This document shows positions 42,339-51,169 of a stretch of DNA of 64,000 nt, in pieces. The DNA lies in contig NZ_JAHXZN010000012.1 in assembly GCF_019429485.1 (NCBI RefSeq), forward strand, positions 1 through 64,000, read 5' to 3'. The position numbers were made by a program, and so were the translations under genes. Origin of the DNA: Sphingomonas citri (GTDB lineage Bacteria > Pseudomonadota > Alphaproteobacteria > Sphingomonadales > Sphingomonadaceae). The notes under the pieces were generated by a model. It saw nothing but the letters and a program-made list of their open reading frames with translations, made no database searches and was not told the origin of the DNA. The stretch's first letter is position 1. Every line of letters starts with the position of its first letter.

Positions 42339-43343
42339 TTAGCTGTTGTTGTAGAGAGAGCCGCCACCCCCTCGCGCCGCGCGGGAGGATCGCCCAAGCC
42401 TCATCGGCAAGCTGGCGATGCTCCCCGGAGCGGAGGACAAGGCGCGACCTGCGTTGGGGACGACGTTGCCGGTGGAGGCGTTCGCAAACTGCGTCGCGAG
42501 CGATGCACCGCCACCACCCAGCCCAGCGGCAAGGCCCGGAATCTGGAGGAAGAAGAAGAACCCCAAGACGTAAAACGCGATAGCGCGGATCGCGATGACG
42601 GCGATGTTTGTGTCGCCAGCGAAGGCTTGGCTCATAAAGTCTTCACCCGTGTTCCGGATGAAGATCGTCAACAATAGCGCGAACGCGACAAGCATGAGGT
42701 AGCTGATCGCGGAGCCCAGCCATGCGAAGAAGAAGGCGCGAGTGGAATCGAACAAGAGCGCAGCGACAAAGATCGGCCCCACGGCCGCGAGCAGGGCCAA
42801 GGCGAACAACGCAAACGCGCAGATGGTGAAGCCGAGGGCAGCCGACAGGATCGCCATCACCATCAGCACGAGGCAGTAGATGCCTGTAAAGAATATCTCG
42901 ACGATGTTGTTCGGGAGCCCGACAAGGTTCTTGCCAGCCGCGGCAGTCCTAGCGTCCTGTATCTCCGTAATTTTCGCGACAGTCGTGGACGCGCCTCTCA
43001 CGATCTGATCGAAGAAATCGCCAAGGCCGGTGACGTCCGACCCGCCTAAGGCTTGCGCTACGTCTCGCGGCAGACCGTTCATCGCGAACAGACTGACCGA
43101 GGCGCCATAGAGCGTCGTGACGGCGAACACGAGCGCAGCCAGCTTCATCCCGCGATAGACGAACTCCCGGAACGGATACTCGACCGCCCCGCGCAGGATC
43201 GCGAAGCCGAGGAGGATAATGTAGATCGTCACCCCGACGCGAAGCGGCCCGGAAATCCAGCCCACGACGCCGGCATAGACAGCGATGATCGCGGCCAAGG
43301 CGTCGTTGAGGTAGGTGAACATTGACTGGAAAAGATTGCCCAT
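42339..43343 (-). CDS. virB6: T4SS polytopic protein VirB6
   Basis: A 334-residue protein with about five to seven membrane helices: LNDALAAIIAVYAGVVGWI, GVTIYIILLGFAILRGA, YCLVLMVMAILSAALGFTIC, FALFALALLAAVGPIFVAAL and IRAIAFYVLGFFFFLQIPGL. It forms the inner-membrane translocation path. The Ser/Gly-rich C-terminus is cytosolic or periplasmic and not conserved. Confidence 0.9.
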   Translation of the reverse strand: MGNLFQSMFTYLNDALAAIIAVYAGVVGWISGPLRVGVTIYIILLGFAILRGAVEYPFREFVYRGMKLAALVFAVTTLYGASVSLFAMNGLPRDVAQALGGSDVTGLGDFFDQIVRGASTTVAKITEIQDARTAAAGKNLVGLPNNIVEIFFTGIYCLVLMVMAILSAALGFTICAFALFALALLAAVGPIFVAALLFDSTRAFFFAWLGSAISYLMLVAFALLLTIFIRNTGEDFMSQAFAGDTNIAVIAIRAIAFYVLGFFFFLQIPGLAAGLGGGGASLATQFANASTGNVVPNAGRALSSAPGSIASLPMRLGRSSRAARGGGGSLYNNS

Positions 43344-43386
43344 TCTACCTATCCTCTAAGTCCAATACTGGCGGGGAGCCGCAGAC

Positions 43387-43704
43387 TTAAATACCCATGC
43401 CCTTCTTGAACTCGTCTCGATCCTTCTTCGATTGGATGAGTTGATTGGCCGTATCCACGTTGTTGCAGTTGTTCACGACAACAGAGGGCCAGCTTGACGG
43501 CGGGCGTTGTGACGCTTTCCACTTCTCGCAGACGCCGGCCATTCCCACGCGATCTTGTTCATGCTGCGTGTAATAGGTGGCGTCCCGGAGCGGCATGTCA
43601 GACCGGAGATCATCCCCGGTTTGCTGGCGCTCCGATGGCGAGCAGGAAGCGAGCGCAACGATCGCCAAGCTGAAGATTGCGGCTCGGGTGGTGCGCAGCA
43701 TCAA
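43387..43704 (-). CDS. EexN-like entry-exclusion lipoprotein
   Basis: A 105-residue lipoprotein with an ALASCSPSE lipobox, then RDATYYTQHEQDRVGMAGVCEKW and VVVNNCNNVDTANQLI with two Cys. That pattern and position between virB5 and virB6 match EexN-type proteins, which stop a second identical plasmid from entering. It overlaps virB5 by 4 bases. Confidence 0.75.
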   Translation of the reverse strand: MMLRTTRAAIFSLAIVALASCSPSERQQTGDDLRSDMPLRDATYYTQHEQDRVGMAGVCEKWKASQRPPSSWPSVVVNNCNNVDTANQLIQSKKDRDEFKKGMGI

Positions 43705-44411
43705 TCGATCCCCATTCCAGCTTTGAAGCTGGCGCGATCCGATTGCTGCATGGCGACATATCGCTGGTAGTCAGCTTCGGCCTTCGCGCGGCGCTGAAGC
43801 TCGATCGCCTGTAGGGCCATCTGATCGTTCATCATCTGCGCCTGTTCGAGCTGGAGCCGCGCCGACATATCGGCGCGCTCCGCAGCCGAGTTGGCGCTGG
43901 CGAGGCGGCTGCGCAGCTCTTCGAGTCCCTGGCGCCGGCTCGTCACCGCGTCGCCGACGTTGCTGGCGAGCCCCGTCGTTACCGCCGCCTCGCGCGAGCC
44001 TTGCTCATAGGCGGCGCGCTGGTCGGCAGTCATGTTTTGCGAGCCGCGCCCGATGAGGTCTTGATAGACGTCGTTCGCCTTGCCTCGCAGGCCGCCGACG
44101 ACGTTCAGATCGCCATTGGTGTAGCCGTCCAGCGAGCTGGACGACACGTTGCTGGTGCGCAGCACGTCGTTCTTGAGCTGCTGGGCGACGTTGCCAATGT
44201 CCGTCATCTTGTTGAGGTCTTGGTAGAGCTTCTGCGCTTCCTGAATCTGCGCGGCGCCCTGCTGGATCACCTGAACGCCCTGCCGCACCTGCTCGATCTG
44301 CTGGAGGATCGAGCTGACGTCGTGGACCGGGATGCCCTGTGCGTGCGCCGAGCCGGCCAGCATGAGCGCTGATCCTGACAGCGCGAGTGCGATTGCCTTC
44401 ATTCTACGCAT
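43701..44411 (-). CDS. virB5: T4SS pilus-tip protein VirB5
   Basis: A 236-residue secreted protein with a signal peptide ending AHAQ. It is mostly helical and Gln-rich (DVSSILQQIEQVRQGVQVIQ, DMSARLQLEQAQMMNDQMAL), typical of VirB5/TrbJ. It sits at the pilus tip. GGAG is found 8 bases before the ATG at 44411. Confidence 0.88.
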   Translation of the reverse strand: MRRMKAIALALSGSALMLAGSAHAQGIPVHDVSSILQQIEQVRQGVQVIQQGAAQIQEAQKLYQDLNKMTDIGNVAQQLKNDVLRTSNVSSSSLDGYTNGDLNVVGGLRGKANDVYQDLIGRGSQNMTADQRAAYEQGSREAAVTTGLASNVGDAVTSRRQGLEELRSRLASANSAAERADMSARLQLEQAQMMNDQMALQAIELQRRAKAEADYQRYVAMQQSDRASFKAGMGID

Positions 44412-44423
44412 GTCCCTTCTCCT

Positions 44424-46814
44424 TCAGCTTGGACGACGACGTTGGTGGAATACCGGGAGCCAGTTGGCGGGATCGGGGCCGAACTCGGCCGCGACCTGGA
44501 CGGCGATCGGCGTCGTCTCGGCGCGACCCGACAGCACCGCCAGCTCGTTATCGAGGCCGGTCAGGTCCAGCTCGACCACGACGCTGTCATGGCCCTGCTT
44601 CACGAGGAACTTGCGCGACTCCGGCGACAATTCCTCGCGGATGAGCTGATACTCCGCGTCGGTGAGGGAGAAGCCCTCCACATAGTCGCGGCGTGATCCC
44701 TTGGGGTTGGGAAGCATCACCTGGGTCGCGACCTGTTCGAGGATCGAGTGCGCAATGTCGCTCTTGAGCGCGTCAGCCGGCGACTGCGTGGCGAACACCA
44801 TCATCGCGTTGCGCTTCCGGTATGTCTTCAAGCCGTCCTGCGCGAAGCTCCGGAACGCATCGTCGCCGAGCGCCTTCCAGAACTCGTCGACGGCGATGAT
44901 CGTCCGCTCGCCGGTCAGCAGCTTGTCGATCCGGTGGAACAGGTAGAGCATCAACGGCGTGCGGACGTCGGCGTTGTCGAGGAAATCCGTCATGTCGAAC
45001 CCGAGGAACCGGGCATCGAGCGTCATCTCGTCCGCCGCGTTGTCGAACACCCAGCCCATCGACCCCCGCGAGGTCCACTTTTCGAGACGGGCACCGATGC
45101 CGCCTGCGTCCGCCATCCCGAGCATCGTGCGCAGCGCGTCGAGCGAACGATGCTCGCGCGGGAGCCGCATCACCGCGGCGATCCCCTCATCGATCATCCG
45201 CTCTTCCTGGACCGTGATCGGGCGGCTTTCGGTGCGGACGAGCTGGCGGACCCACAGCGACAGCCAGGCCCGATCCTCCGGCTTGTTCTCCAGCGCCTTG
45301 AGCGGCGCAAAGCCGGTCGGCTTGCCATTCTCGAGCGTCAGGTAGGTGCCGCCCGAGGCCAGCACGAAGATCTGCGCGCCGCGGTCCTTGTCGATGAATA
45401 TCTGGCGCGCGCCCGTCTTCTCGGCCTGCGCCATCAGGAAATTGACGATGACCGTCTTGCCGCCCCCGGTCGGGCCGACGATCAGCGTGTGGCCTATGTC
45501 GCGCTTGTGAAAGCTGAAGAAATAGGGGCTGCGCGCGCTGGTCTTCATCAGCGCGATCGCATCGCCCCAATGGTTGCCGGTAGCGAGGCCGGCGGGATAC
45601 GTATGGAAAGGCGAGAACGCCGCAAAATTGAGCGACGTGATCGGCGCCGGCCTTGCCCGCCATGCGAAATTGCCGACGAGCTGGCTCCAATAGGCCGCTT
45701 CCAGCGCCGCGCCCTCACGCGCCGCGACCATGCCGGTATCGGCGAGCGCAGCTCGCGCGATCGACATATTGTCGCGCAGCCCCTTGAGGCCTTCCGAATA
45801 GACCGCGAGCGTGAAATGATGATCGCCTAGGACGAAGCGGTTGGACATGAGATCGTCCGCCGCGTCGACGAGATCGAGCATCTGACTGACGGCCCGATCG
45901 TCCGCGTTCTCCATCTGCTTTTGCCGCAGCCGGAACCGCTCCGATGCAGCAGCGCGGCCGAGGAAGGTGAAGGATTGCGTCAGCACGAACGCGAAATCGA
46001 CCGCCAGCAGCGATTGGAATTGCGTCGGGGTGGTGGTCGCCGGATACTCCCGGATACCGAAGATGCCGCCGAAGAAGCTGCGATCGGCGTCGCGGACCTC
46101 GACCGTCTCCCCGCCGAACACGACGCGCTGGCGATAGAGGGCGCTGCCGAGGTGCCCCCGGATGATCGGAACGCGGCGGTGCCGGCCCGTCATCACAATT
46201 TCTGCGACCTCCATCGTCTCCGAGAACTTGAGGCCGTTATGCCCGTAGATCGCCAGCCGACGCGGCGAGCAGCGATCCATCAGCTTTTCGAAATCGCGCG
46301 CTTTGTCCTCCAGCGCCTCCAGCAGGTCGGCGTCGATCGCATCGGCCTCAGCTCCCGCCCTCGCCTTGTTCTTAAAAAGCTGGACGAGCTTGTCGGCGCC
46401 GTGGACGGACGGGCGCAGCACCAGCGTCACGAAGAAGCGGTTGATGAACATCCGCTCCCTGTTCATCCGCGCGAAGTAGGCGGCATCGAGATCCCGCGCG
46501 AAGCGGGAACGGAAGTTGCCGCCCGGATATTGCTCGACCCGCGCGCGGACGAGGTGCGTCCAGATCGACAGGCGATCGTCGTGCAGGTTGCGCAGCATCC
46601 CGTTGAGCTTCGCGTGCCAGTCGTTCAGGTCGCGCACGTCGGCTGTCTCGAAAGCCCGGCCCTGCAGCTCGAACGTCAGCATGATCGCGCCGGAATCGAG
46701 CATCACCACTTCGTCGGTGACGTGCCGCGCATACGGCAGGAACCTGGTCGGCATCACCTCCTTGAGCGCGACCTTCATCGGCACCTGTTCGGAGAGGTGG
46801 TTGACCCTAGCCAT
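44424..46814 (-). CDS. virB4: T4SS ATPase VirB4
   Basis: A 796-residue ATPase: N-terminal CagE/VirB4 domain (MLTFELQGRAFETADVRDLN), central Walker A VGPTGGGKTVIVNFLMAQ, Walker B TIIAVDEFWKALGDDAF and C-terminal MVFATQSPADALKS. It energises pilus assembly. Start ATG overlaps the virB3 end by 8 bases. Confidence 0.95.
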   Translation of the reverse strand: MARVNHLSEQVPMKVALKEVMPTRFLPYARHVTDEVVMLDSGAIMLTFELQGRAFETADVRDLNDWHAKLNGMLRNLHDDRLSIWTHLVRARVEQYPGGNFRSRFARDLDAAYFARMNRERMFINRFFVTLVLRPSVHGADKLVQLFKNKARAGAEADAIDADLLEALEDKARDFEKLMDRCSPRRLAIYGHNGLKFSETMEVAEIVMTGRHRRVPIIRGHLGSALYRQRVVFGGETVEVRDADRSFFGGIFGIREYPATTTPTQFQSLLAVDFAFVLTQSFTFLGRAAASERFRLRQKQMENADDRAVSQMLDLVDAADDLMSNRFVLGDHHFTLAVYSEGLKGLRDNMSIARAALADTGMVAAREGAALEAAYWSQLVGNFAWRARPAPITSLNFAAFSPFHTYPAGLATGNHWGDAIALMKTSARSPYFFSFHKRDIGHTLIVGPTGGGKTVIVNFLMAQAEKTGARQIFIDKDRGAQIFVLASGGTYLTLENGKPTGFAPLKALENKPEDRAWLSLWVRQLVRTESRPITVQEERMIDEGIAAVMRLPREHRSLDALRTMLGMADAGGIGARLEKWTSRGSMGWVFDNAADEMTLDARFLGFDMTDFLDNADVRTPLMLYLFHRIDKLLTGERTIIAVDEFWKALGDDAFRSFAQDGLKTYRKRNAMMVFATQSPADALKSDIAHSILEQVATQVMLPNPKGSRRDYVEGFSLTDAEYQLIREELSPESRKFLVKQGHDSVVVELDLTGLDNELAVLSGRAETTPIAVQVAAEFGPDPANWLPVFHQRRRPS

Positions 46815-47130
46815 TGCGGCCGAACCCCTTTCGCTTGATGCCCTTCAGGGGGAGCGGCGTGTAACTCGATCCACCCCAGAAGACGCGGTTGCGGTTGGCG
46901 GCCTTGGTGCGGCCCCACAGGAAAATCAGGCGGAAGGCGTTGACGTCGTGCCGCACCACCAGACGCGAGATGCCGAACATCACCGCGGCGACGACCAGGC
47001 CATAGATGGGGTTCGTCGTGCCGATCAGGGTGATGACCGAGGCCAGCAGGATCACCACGGCCGCTTCAATCGGGATGCCCGCGAACAGCGCCGGCCGCGT
47101 CACCGCCAGGAACAGCGTGTTGCGCGCCAT
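46807..47130 (-). CDS. virB3: T4SS protein VirB3
   Basis: About 107 residues: MARNTLFLAVTRPALFAGIP is the family start, followed by two helices (EAAVVILLASVITLIG, IYGLVVAAVMFGISRLVV) and a cytosolic tail. ATG 47130 has GGGAAG upstream; a GTG at 47151 and the ATG at 47172 are alternatives. It is an inner-membrane component associated with VirB4. Confidence 0.9.
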   Translation of the reverse strand: MARNTLFLAVTRPALFAGIPIEAAVVILLASVITLIGTTNPIYGLVVAAVMFGISRLVVRHDVNAFRLIFLWGRTKAANRNRVFWGGSSYTPLPLKGIKRKGFGRNG

Positions 47131-47214
47131 CACTTCCCGTTCTTCGTCCACGCTACGCACTCCACGAAACACAGGCGGAAGCGGAGCGTGGGGGACGCCC
47201 CGCTTCCATAAGGA

Positions 47215-47580
47215 TCAGCCCTGGAGCTGATCGACGATCCACGGCGCCGAGAAGATGATCGCGATGCCGATGATGACGGTGACGAGCGCGCCGGTGTTGA
47301 CCCGACCCGTCAGCCACCCGAAGCCGGCTGCGATCAGCGCGAGGATAGCCACGATGCGCAGGAGGCCGTTGCTCAGCAGCCCGAGGACCGCGTTGCCGAA
47401 GCTCTCCAGATTGGTTTGCGCGAACGCCGGTTCGGCCGACAGCAGCGACGTCAATGCCACCAGGCTGAACATCGACAGCACCCGCGAAACCTTGCGCTGA
47501 CGCGGAGTCATCGCGTCGACATGGCTGGTGACACGGGCTCGGAGGGCAAGCGCCGGCCCACCGAAAGATGCGAGATTCAT
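47215..47580 (-). CDS. virB2: Pilin VirB2 (TrbC family)
   Basis: A 121-residue prepilin with a long signal (VSRVLSMFSLVALTSLLSAEPAFA) and mature two-helix pilin (GNAVLGLLSNGLLRIVAILALIAAGFGWLTGR, ALVTVIIGIAIIFSAPWIVDQLQ). The N-terminal leader is unusually long (about 54 residues), with an alternative Met24. It overlaps virB1 by 4 bases. Confidence 0.92.
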   Translation of the reverse strand: MNLASFGGPALALRARVTSHVDAMTPRQRKVSRVLSMFSLVALTSLLSAEPAFAQTNLESFGNAVLGLLSNGLLRIVAILALIAAGFGWLTGRVNTGALVTVIIGIAIIFSAPWIVDQLQG

Positions 47581-48266
47581 CGGTTTTCTCCTTCTCCGGC
47601 GAGCCGCGCTCGCTCATATTCCGCCCTCGCGAACACGTCCCACGATGGCGGCGGTGGGGATGGCGCAGCTTGTCGCTGCCCCGCAGCGGACGTGTTTTCC
47701 TCGACCAGCGCGGCGAGCTGCGCAGCCGCGCTCGTCCCCTCGCCGGTATCTGTTGCGCCGGTGAACGCGCTCACTCGCACGGCGACGGGCCGGATGCCGT
47801 CGGAGACGCCGGCATTGCCGACGACCTTCCCGACATAGCCGTTGGAGAAGCCACGCGACTGCGACCCGGTGTTATACATGGACAGGGCAATGCGGAGCGC
47901 GCGCTGGGGATGGAGCCCCGCGCGCACGCTCCGGTAATTGCCGGACAGCACCGCCCCTGCCGCAGCGATGTTGGTGCAGGGATCGAAGACGTTGTCCCAG
48001 GTGAGGCCGAGGGCCTTCATGTTCCGGGAGTTGATCTGCCCGAGCCCGAGATCGACCGAATAGCCCTTGCCGACATAGTAACGGGCGGTCTGGACCGCCT
48101 GCGCCACGCTCGACGCAGGCGCGGGCTGGCGGGCGATGCCGTTGACCCCGACCGCCAGCTCGAAACCCCGGCTTTCTGTTTGCACAATCGCCGCGATTGT
48201 CGCGGGTGCCACACTAGGTGCGCATTGCGCCGCGAGACCCATGATGACCGCGGCGGGGAGCGTCAT
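47577..48266 (-). CDS. virB1: Lytic transglycosylase VirB1
   Basis: A 229-residue protein with an SLT domain: IAAIVQTESRGFELAVGVNG contains the catalytic Glu; YSVDLGLGQINSRNMKALG and DPCTNIAAAGAVLSGNYR follow. The C-terminus is Ser/Ala/Pro-rich. It clears peptidoglycan locally for the T4SS. It overlaps virB2 and adjoins the TrbM-like gene. Confidence 0.9.
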   Translation of the reverse strand: MTLPAAVIMGLAAQCAPSVAPATIAAIVQTESRGFELAVGVNGIARQPAPASSVAQAVQTARYYVGKGYSVDLGLGQINSRNMKALGLTWDNVFDPCTNIAAAGAVLSGNYRSVRAGLHPQRALRIALSMYNTGSQSRGFSNGYVGKVVGNAGVSDGIRPVAVRVSAFTGATDTGEGTSAAAQLAALVEENTSAAGQRQAAPSPPPPSWDVFARAEYERARLAGEGENR

Positions 48267-48664
48267 TACCGCTCCGTACTACTTGAGCCGAGAGGCGAGC
48301 CCGGCTGTGCCGTGGTCTCTGCCTGCGCGACCTGTGCGCTGGTCGGCACCGTGTAGCGGGTTCGGGTGCCATCGGTCATTGTCATCACGACGTAGCCTTG
48401 GCGCCCGTTCCTAGGCTTCGTGTGGTCAGCTTTCCGGACCCCGCCGGCGCTGCATGTGGGGAAGCCTCCGCCCACCGCGAGGTGGGAGATGAGCTTGCGG
48501 ATCGGCGGTACGCATTCCGCGAACTGCATCCATCCGCCGGGATTGCTCGCGCAGAGCAGCACTTCGCAGGCCCAAGTTGAGTCGGCGGCACGAGCGGGAG
48601 CCGACGCCATCGAGGCCGAGGCGAGACCTGCAACTGCCAGATACGAAAACAAGCGATTTGCCAT
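48266..48664 (-). CDS. TrbM/KikA-like conjugal transfer protein
   Basis: A 132-residue exported protein with a signal peptide ending ARAAD, then WACEVLLCASNPGGWMQFAECVPPIRKL and GGGFPTCSAGG. The Cys-rich pattern ACEVLLC and CVPPI is typical of the TrbM/KikA family found at one end of T4SS operons. The stop shares one base with the virB1 start codon. It is the first gene of the T4SS operon. Confidence 0.82.
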   Translation of the reverse strand: MANRLFSYLAVAGLASASMASAPARAADSTWACEVLLCASNPGGWMQFAECVPPIRKLISHLAVGGGFPTCSAGGVRKADHTKPRNGRQGYVVMTMTDGTRTRYTVPTSAQVAQAETTAQPGSPLGSSSTER

Positions 48665-48763
48665 GTTTTCACTCCTTGAGTGAGAACAAGCTAAATCGCC
48701 TTCGCGCGATTGCCTAGCCCGAAAGTGACAATCGGTTCACTTCGGGGGCAACATTCTATCGTG

Positions 48764-49141
48764 CTAAAAAGTCGTCTGGTCCTTCAGCCCGGGCCAGGGG
48801 TGGACGTGGATCACGTCCTCATATCCGTAGCCCAAGACAATATGCCGAATGGCCGATGCGGCCTTTTTATACAGGCGAATCCGCTTCTTATCGTAGAGGC
48901 CGACGTGAAACAGCGCTGTACCACGCCAGCTTACGCGGACGTTGATATGCCACCTGCCGCAGTCACGCTGACATACATGGACGTCGGTAATCGTGCCGCC
49001 GGGCGGACGCAGCGTCGTCAATTCGCGTTCAAGCAGCAGATCCAATTCCACCCTGTTCCCCCATCGTGATTCATGCGCTTTTCGCTGGTGCTTTGCGGCT
49101 TCCCCCGATAGCCTGTAAGCGTCCTGCACCGGGGGTGTCAT
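48764..49141 (-). CDS. Hypothetical protein
   Basis: A 125-residue basic protein starting at ATG 49141, two bases from the divergent primase gene. It is positively charged with ELTTLRPPGGTITDVHV and CGRWHINVRVSWRGTALFHVG as the most regular beta-like parts. I recognise no family. The longer frame from 49276 would overlap the primase and is not used. Confidence 0.45.
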   Translation of the reverse strand: MTPPVQDAYRLSGEAAKHQRKAHESRWGNRVELDLLLERELTTLRPPGGTITDVHVCQRDCGRWHINVRVSWRGTALFHVGLYDKKRIRLYKKAASAIRHIVLGYGYEDVIHVHPWPGLKDQTTF

Positions 49142-49143
49142 AG

Positions 49144-50028
49144 ATGGCCCAACGTCAGACTGCCACGATCGAGGAACAGGCAGACCGCATCGTCCGCCAG
49201 CTCGGCGGGAAATGGCACGGGGCATCTGCCATGTGTCGTTGCCCCGCGCACGCCGATGGCAAGGCCAGCCTGTCAATCCGTGTCGGCGAGCGCGCCGTTC
49301 TCTTCCATTGCTTCGCAGGCTGCACAGCCGATGCGATCATGTCGGCGCTGCGCTCTGGCAAGATCCTCGCGCCCGCAGATCACGATCCGGGCCTGCGCCA
49401 AGAGGGCAAGGCCGACCTCAACAAGCTCGCGCTCGCGGTCTGGCGCCACGCCGAACCCTTCGCCGGCACCCTCGCCGATCGCTATCTGCGTGAGGGCCGC
49501 TCGATCATCCCTGACGGCATCAACGCGCGCTTTGATCCCCGTTGCCAATGCGGTGCCGGCGCCGCCAAGGCGTTCGCGCCGGCGCTGATCGTGCCGATCG
49601 AGGAGGACGCCGGCGTTGTCGCCATCCATCGGACCTTCCTGGCGCCGGACGGTCGCCGGAAGGCCGACATGGACGAGCCAAAGCGGATGCTCGGCAATCC
49701 CGGGGTCGGCGCTGTCCGCTGGGGCGGCACCCCGCTCGACGGCATCCTTCGCCTCGCCGAAGGCGTCGAGGACGCCGCGAGCGTGATGAACATGCTCGAG
49801 CCTGGACGCTCCGTGTGGCCCGTCCTCGGGATCGAGCGGTATCAGGCAGTAGCGATCCCGGAGAGCGTCCACACCGTCGTCATCTACAGCCAGCATGGGA
49901 ACGAGGCGGCGCGCGCTATCGAGCGCGCTATCCCGCACCTGACGGCCAACGGCCGCCAGCTCGTCGTCAAGTCGCCGCCCCATTCTGGCGACTGGAACGA
50001 CCTCCTGCGCGAAATCCGTTCGCTATGA
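49144..50028 (+). CDS. Toprim-domain primase-like protein
   Basis: A 294-residue protein. The N-terminal zinc-binding region has MCRCPAH and LFHCFAGCTADAI, as in DnaG/CHC2-type primase fingers. The Toprim part includes LRLAEGVEDAASVMNML with the conserved Glu, and HTVVIYSQHGNEAARAIERA. The usual Toprim DxD is replaced by the YSQHGN segment, so catalysis is uncertain. It may prime the transferred strand. It overlaps the nuclease gene by 4 bases. Confidence 0.8.
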   Translation: MAQRQTATIEEQADRIVRQLGGKWHGASAMCRCPAHADGKASLSIRVGERAVLFHCFAGCTADAIMSALRSGKILAPADHDPGLRQEGKADLNKLALAVWRHAEPFAGTLADRYLREGRSIIPDGINARFDPRCQCGAGAAKAFAPALIVPIEEDAGVVAIHRTFLAPDGRRKADMDEPKRMLGNPGVGAVRWGGTPLDGILRLAEGVEDAASVMNMLEPGRSVWPVLGIERYQAVAIPESVHTVVIYSQHGNEAARAIERAIPHLTANGRQLVVKSPPHSGDWNDLLREIRSL

Positions 50029-50621
50029 AGCTGTTTCCGGGAGCGACGCGGTTCCAGCGATGGACGATGGGCGCGACGTTCCTGATCGTCGCGAGCTACG
50101 CAATCTCGCAGAACAGACAGTCGTTGATCGATGTTTCGAAAACGCGGCTTTCGTCCGCGATGCCGAGAATTATTGATGGAGATACCGTCGATTTTGCCAA
50201 CGGGCGGGTGCGTATCGTCGGGATCGATGCGCCGGATGATGACGTGCCGCAGCTCAAGGCCATTTCGACCGACGTGTTGCGGAGGCTGGCGACGCGAGAC
50301 GGTGGGATGGACTGTTCCGTGTCGATGTTCGACTACGCGCTTCGTCGGGAGAACCAGTGCCGGACCGATCCTAGAAGCTATGGCCGCTTGAATCTGGCAT
50401 GTCGCTTTCCCGCGAACAAGGCGAGTGTCGGAGCAACAATGGTCGCTCAGGGCTATGCCGTCGACTACCGGGTGTTTTCAGGCGGCGCCTATGTCGATTT
50501 GATGCAGAAAGCCGCAGCGAGAAGGGCAGGACTTTGGGGCGTCGACTATGAGGCGATGCGTCGACTTGCCGTTCGCAGGGCACAGGTGCCGCAAGGATGC
50601 AGCGTAGCGACGATCAAGTAA
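50025..50621 (+). CDS. Thermonuclease (SNase)-like exported nuclease
   Basis: A 198-residue protein with one N-terminal helix (MGATFLIVASYAISQ) and an SNase-like fold: PRIIDGDTVDFANGRVRIVGIDAPD, then LACRFPANKASVGATMVAQGYAVDY and RRAGLWGVD. Active-site Arg/Asp/Glu positions are partly visible (IDGDT, VRIVGIDAP). Start ATG 50025 overlaps the primase stop. Such nucleases accompany plasmid transfer regions; role unknown. Confidence 0.78.
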   Translation: MKLFPGATRFQRWTMGATFLIVASYAISQNRQSLIDVSKTRLSSAMPRIIDGDTVDFANGRVRIVGIDAPDDDVPQLKAISTDVLRRLATRDGGMDCSVSMFDYALRRENQCRTDPRSYGRLNLACRFPANKASVGATMVAQGYAVDYRVFSGGAYVDLMQKAAARRAGLWGVDYEAMRRLAVRRAQVPQGCSVATIK

Positions 50622-50672
50622 GTCGGGCCAGCCTTCGGCCCGCGCTCTACTCCGCGCCGCTATCGCGGCGCT

Positions 50673-50720
50673 CCGCGGAACCCTGCGAGCGGGTTTCCGC
50701 GGAACCCTGCGAGCGGGTTT
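50673..50720. repeat. 24-bp perfect tandem duplication
   Basis: A 24-base GC-rich unit occurs twice in direct succession (50673-50696, 50697-50720), followed by four bases of a third. It can fold (CGGAACCC with GGGTTTCCG). It lies in the 179-base gap before the next small membrane gene. Confidence 0.9.
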
Positions 50721-50800
50721 CCGCCCATACGGTCACGATCAGCTAGGCTGCAATGGATCGCCCTTGCGGGCGGGCGTTGCTGGGTCAAGAAGCCGCTCCA

Positions 50801-51130
50801 ATGCTTGAGCGCGGTTCTCCCGCCGCGGTCCTGATCGGCCGCTGGGGCTTGGCGCTATCCCTTGTTATCGGCGCCGTCCTGGCCGGTCGCGTCATCCGCA
50901 ATTTTCCCTACCTGCTCCCCAACCGCCTCCCCGGCCTGGTCCTCTACGAGCTGGGGCCGGCGCTGATACTCGCGTTCGCGATCGGGGCCGGCATCGCCAT
51001 CACCGACACCGGCAAACAGCGCCCTGGCATCCCGGCGCGGCTTGCGCTGTTCGCGCTCACCGCGCTGGTCGCCGGCACCGTAAGCCTCGCCCTCGAGTTC
51101 GGCGCGCTCCTTCAGGGGCGATGGTTCTAG
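50801..51130 (+). CDS. Hypothetical membrane protein
   Basis: A 109-residue protein with three helices (WGLALSLVIGAVLAGRVI, LVLYELGPALILAFAIGAGIAI, LALFALTALVAGTVSLALEF). It starts at ATG 50801, as the upstream extension is soluble and lacks a ribosome site. No family recognised. Palindrome copy 5 follows 10 bases after its stop. Confidence 0.55.
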   Translation: MLERGSPAAVLIGRWGLALSLVIGAVLAGRVIRNFPYLLPNRLPGLVLYELGPALILAFAIGAGIAITDTGKQRPGIPARLALFALTALVAGTVSLALEFGALLQGRWF

Positions 51131-51140
51131 CGGAGCGTGG

Positions 51141-51164
51141 AGGGTGTGCCACGTGGCACACCCT
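51141..51164. repeat. CACGTG palindrome copy 5, extended to 24 bp
   Basis: A perfect 24-bp palindrome with the 18-bp core at 51144-51161. It separates the convergent hypothetical membrane gene and the TrlF-type gene, whose stop is six bases away. Confidence 0.82.
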
Positions 51165-51169
51165 CGCGA

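Noticed and set aside
44748..45830. 360-codon frame on the plus strand
   Set aside because: Antisense of virB4; Arg/Glu-rich shadow.
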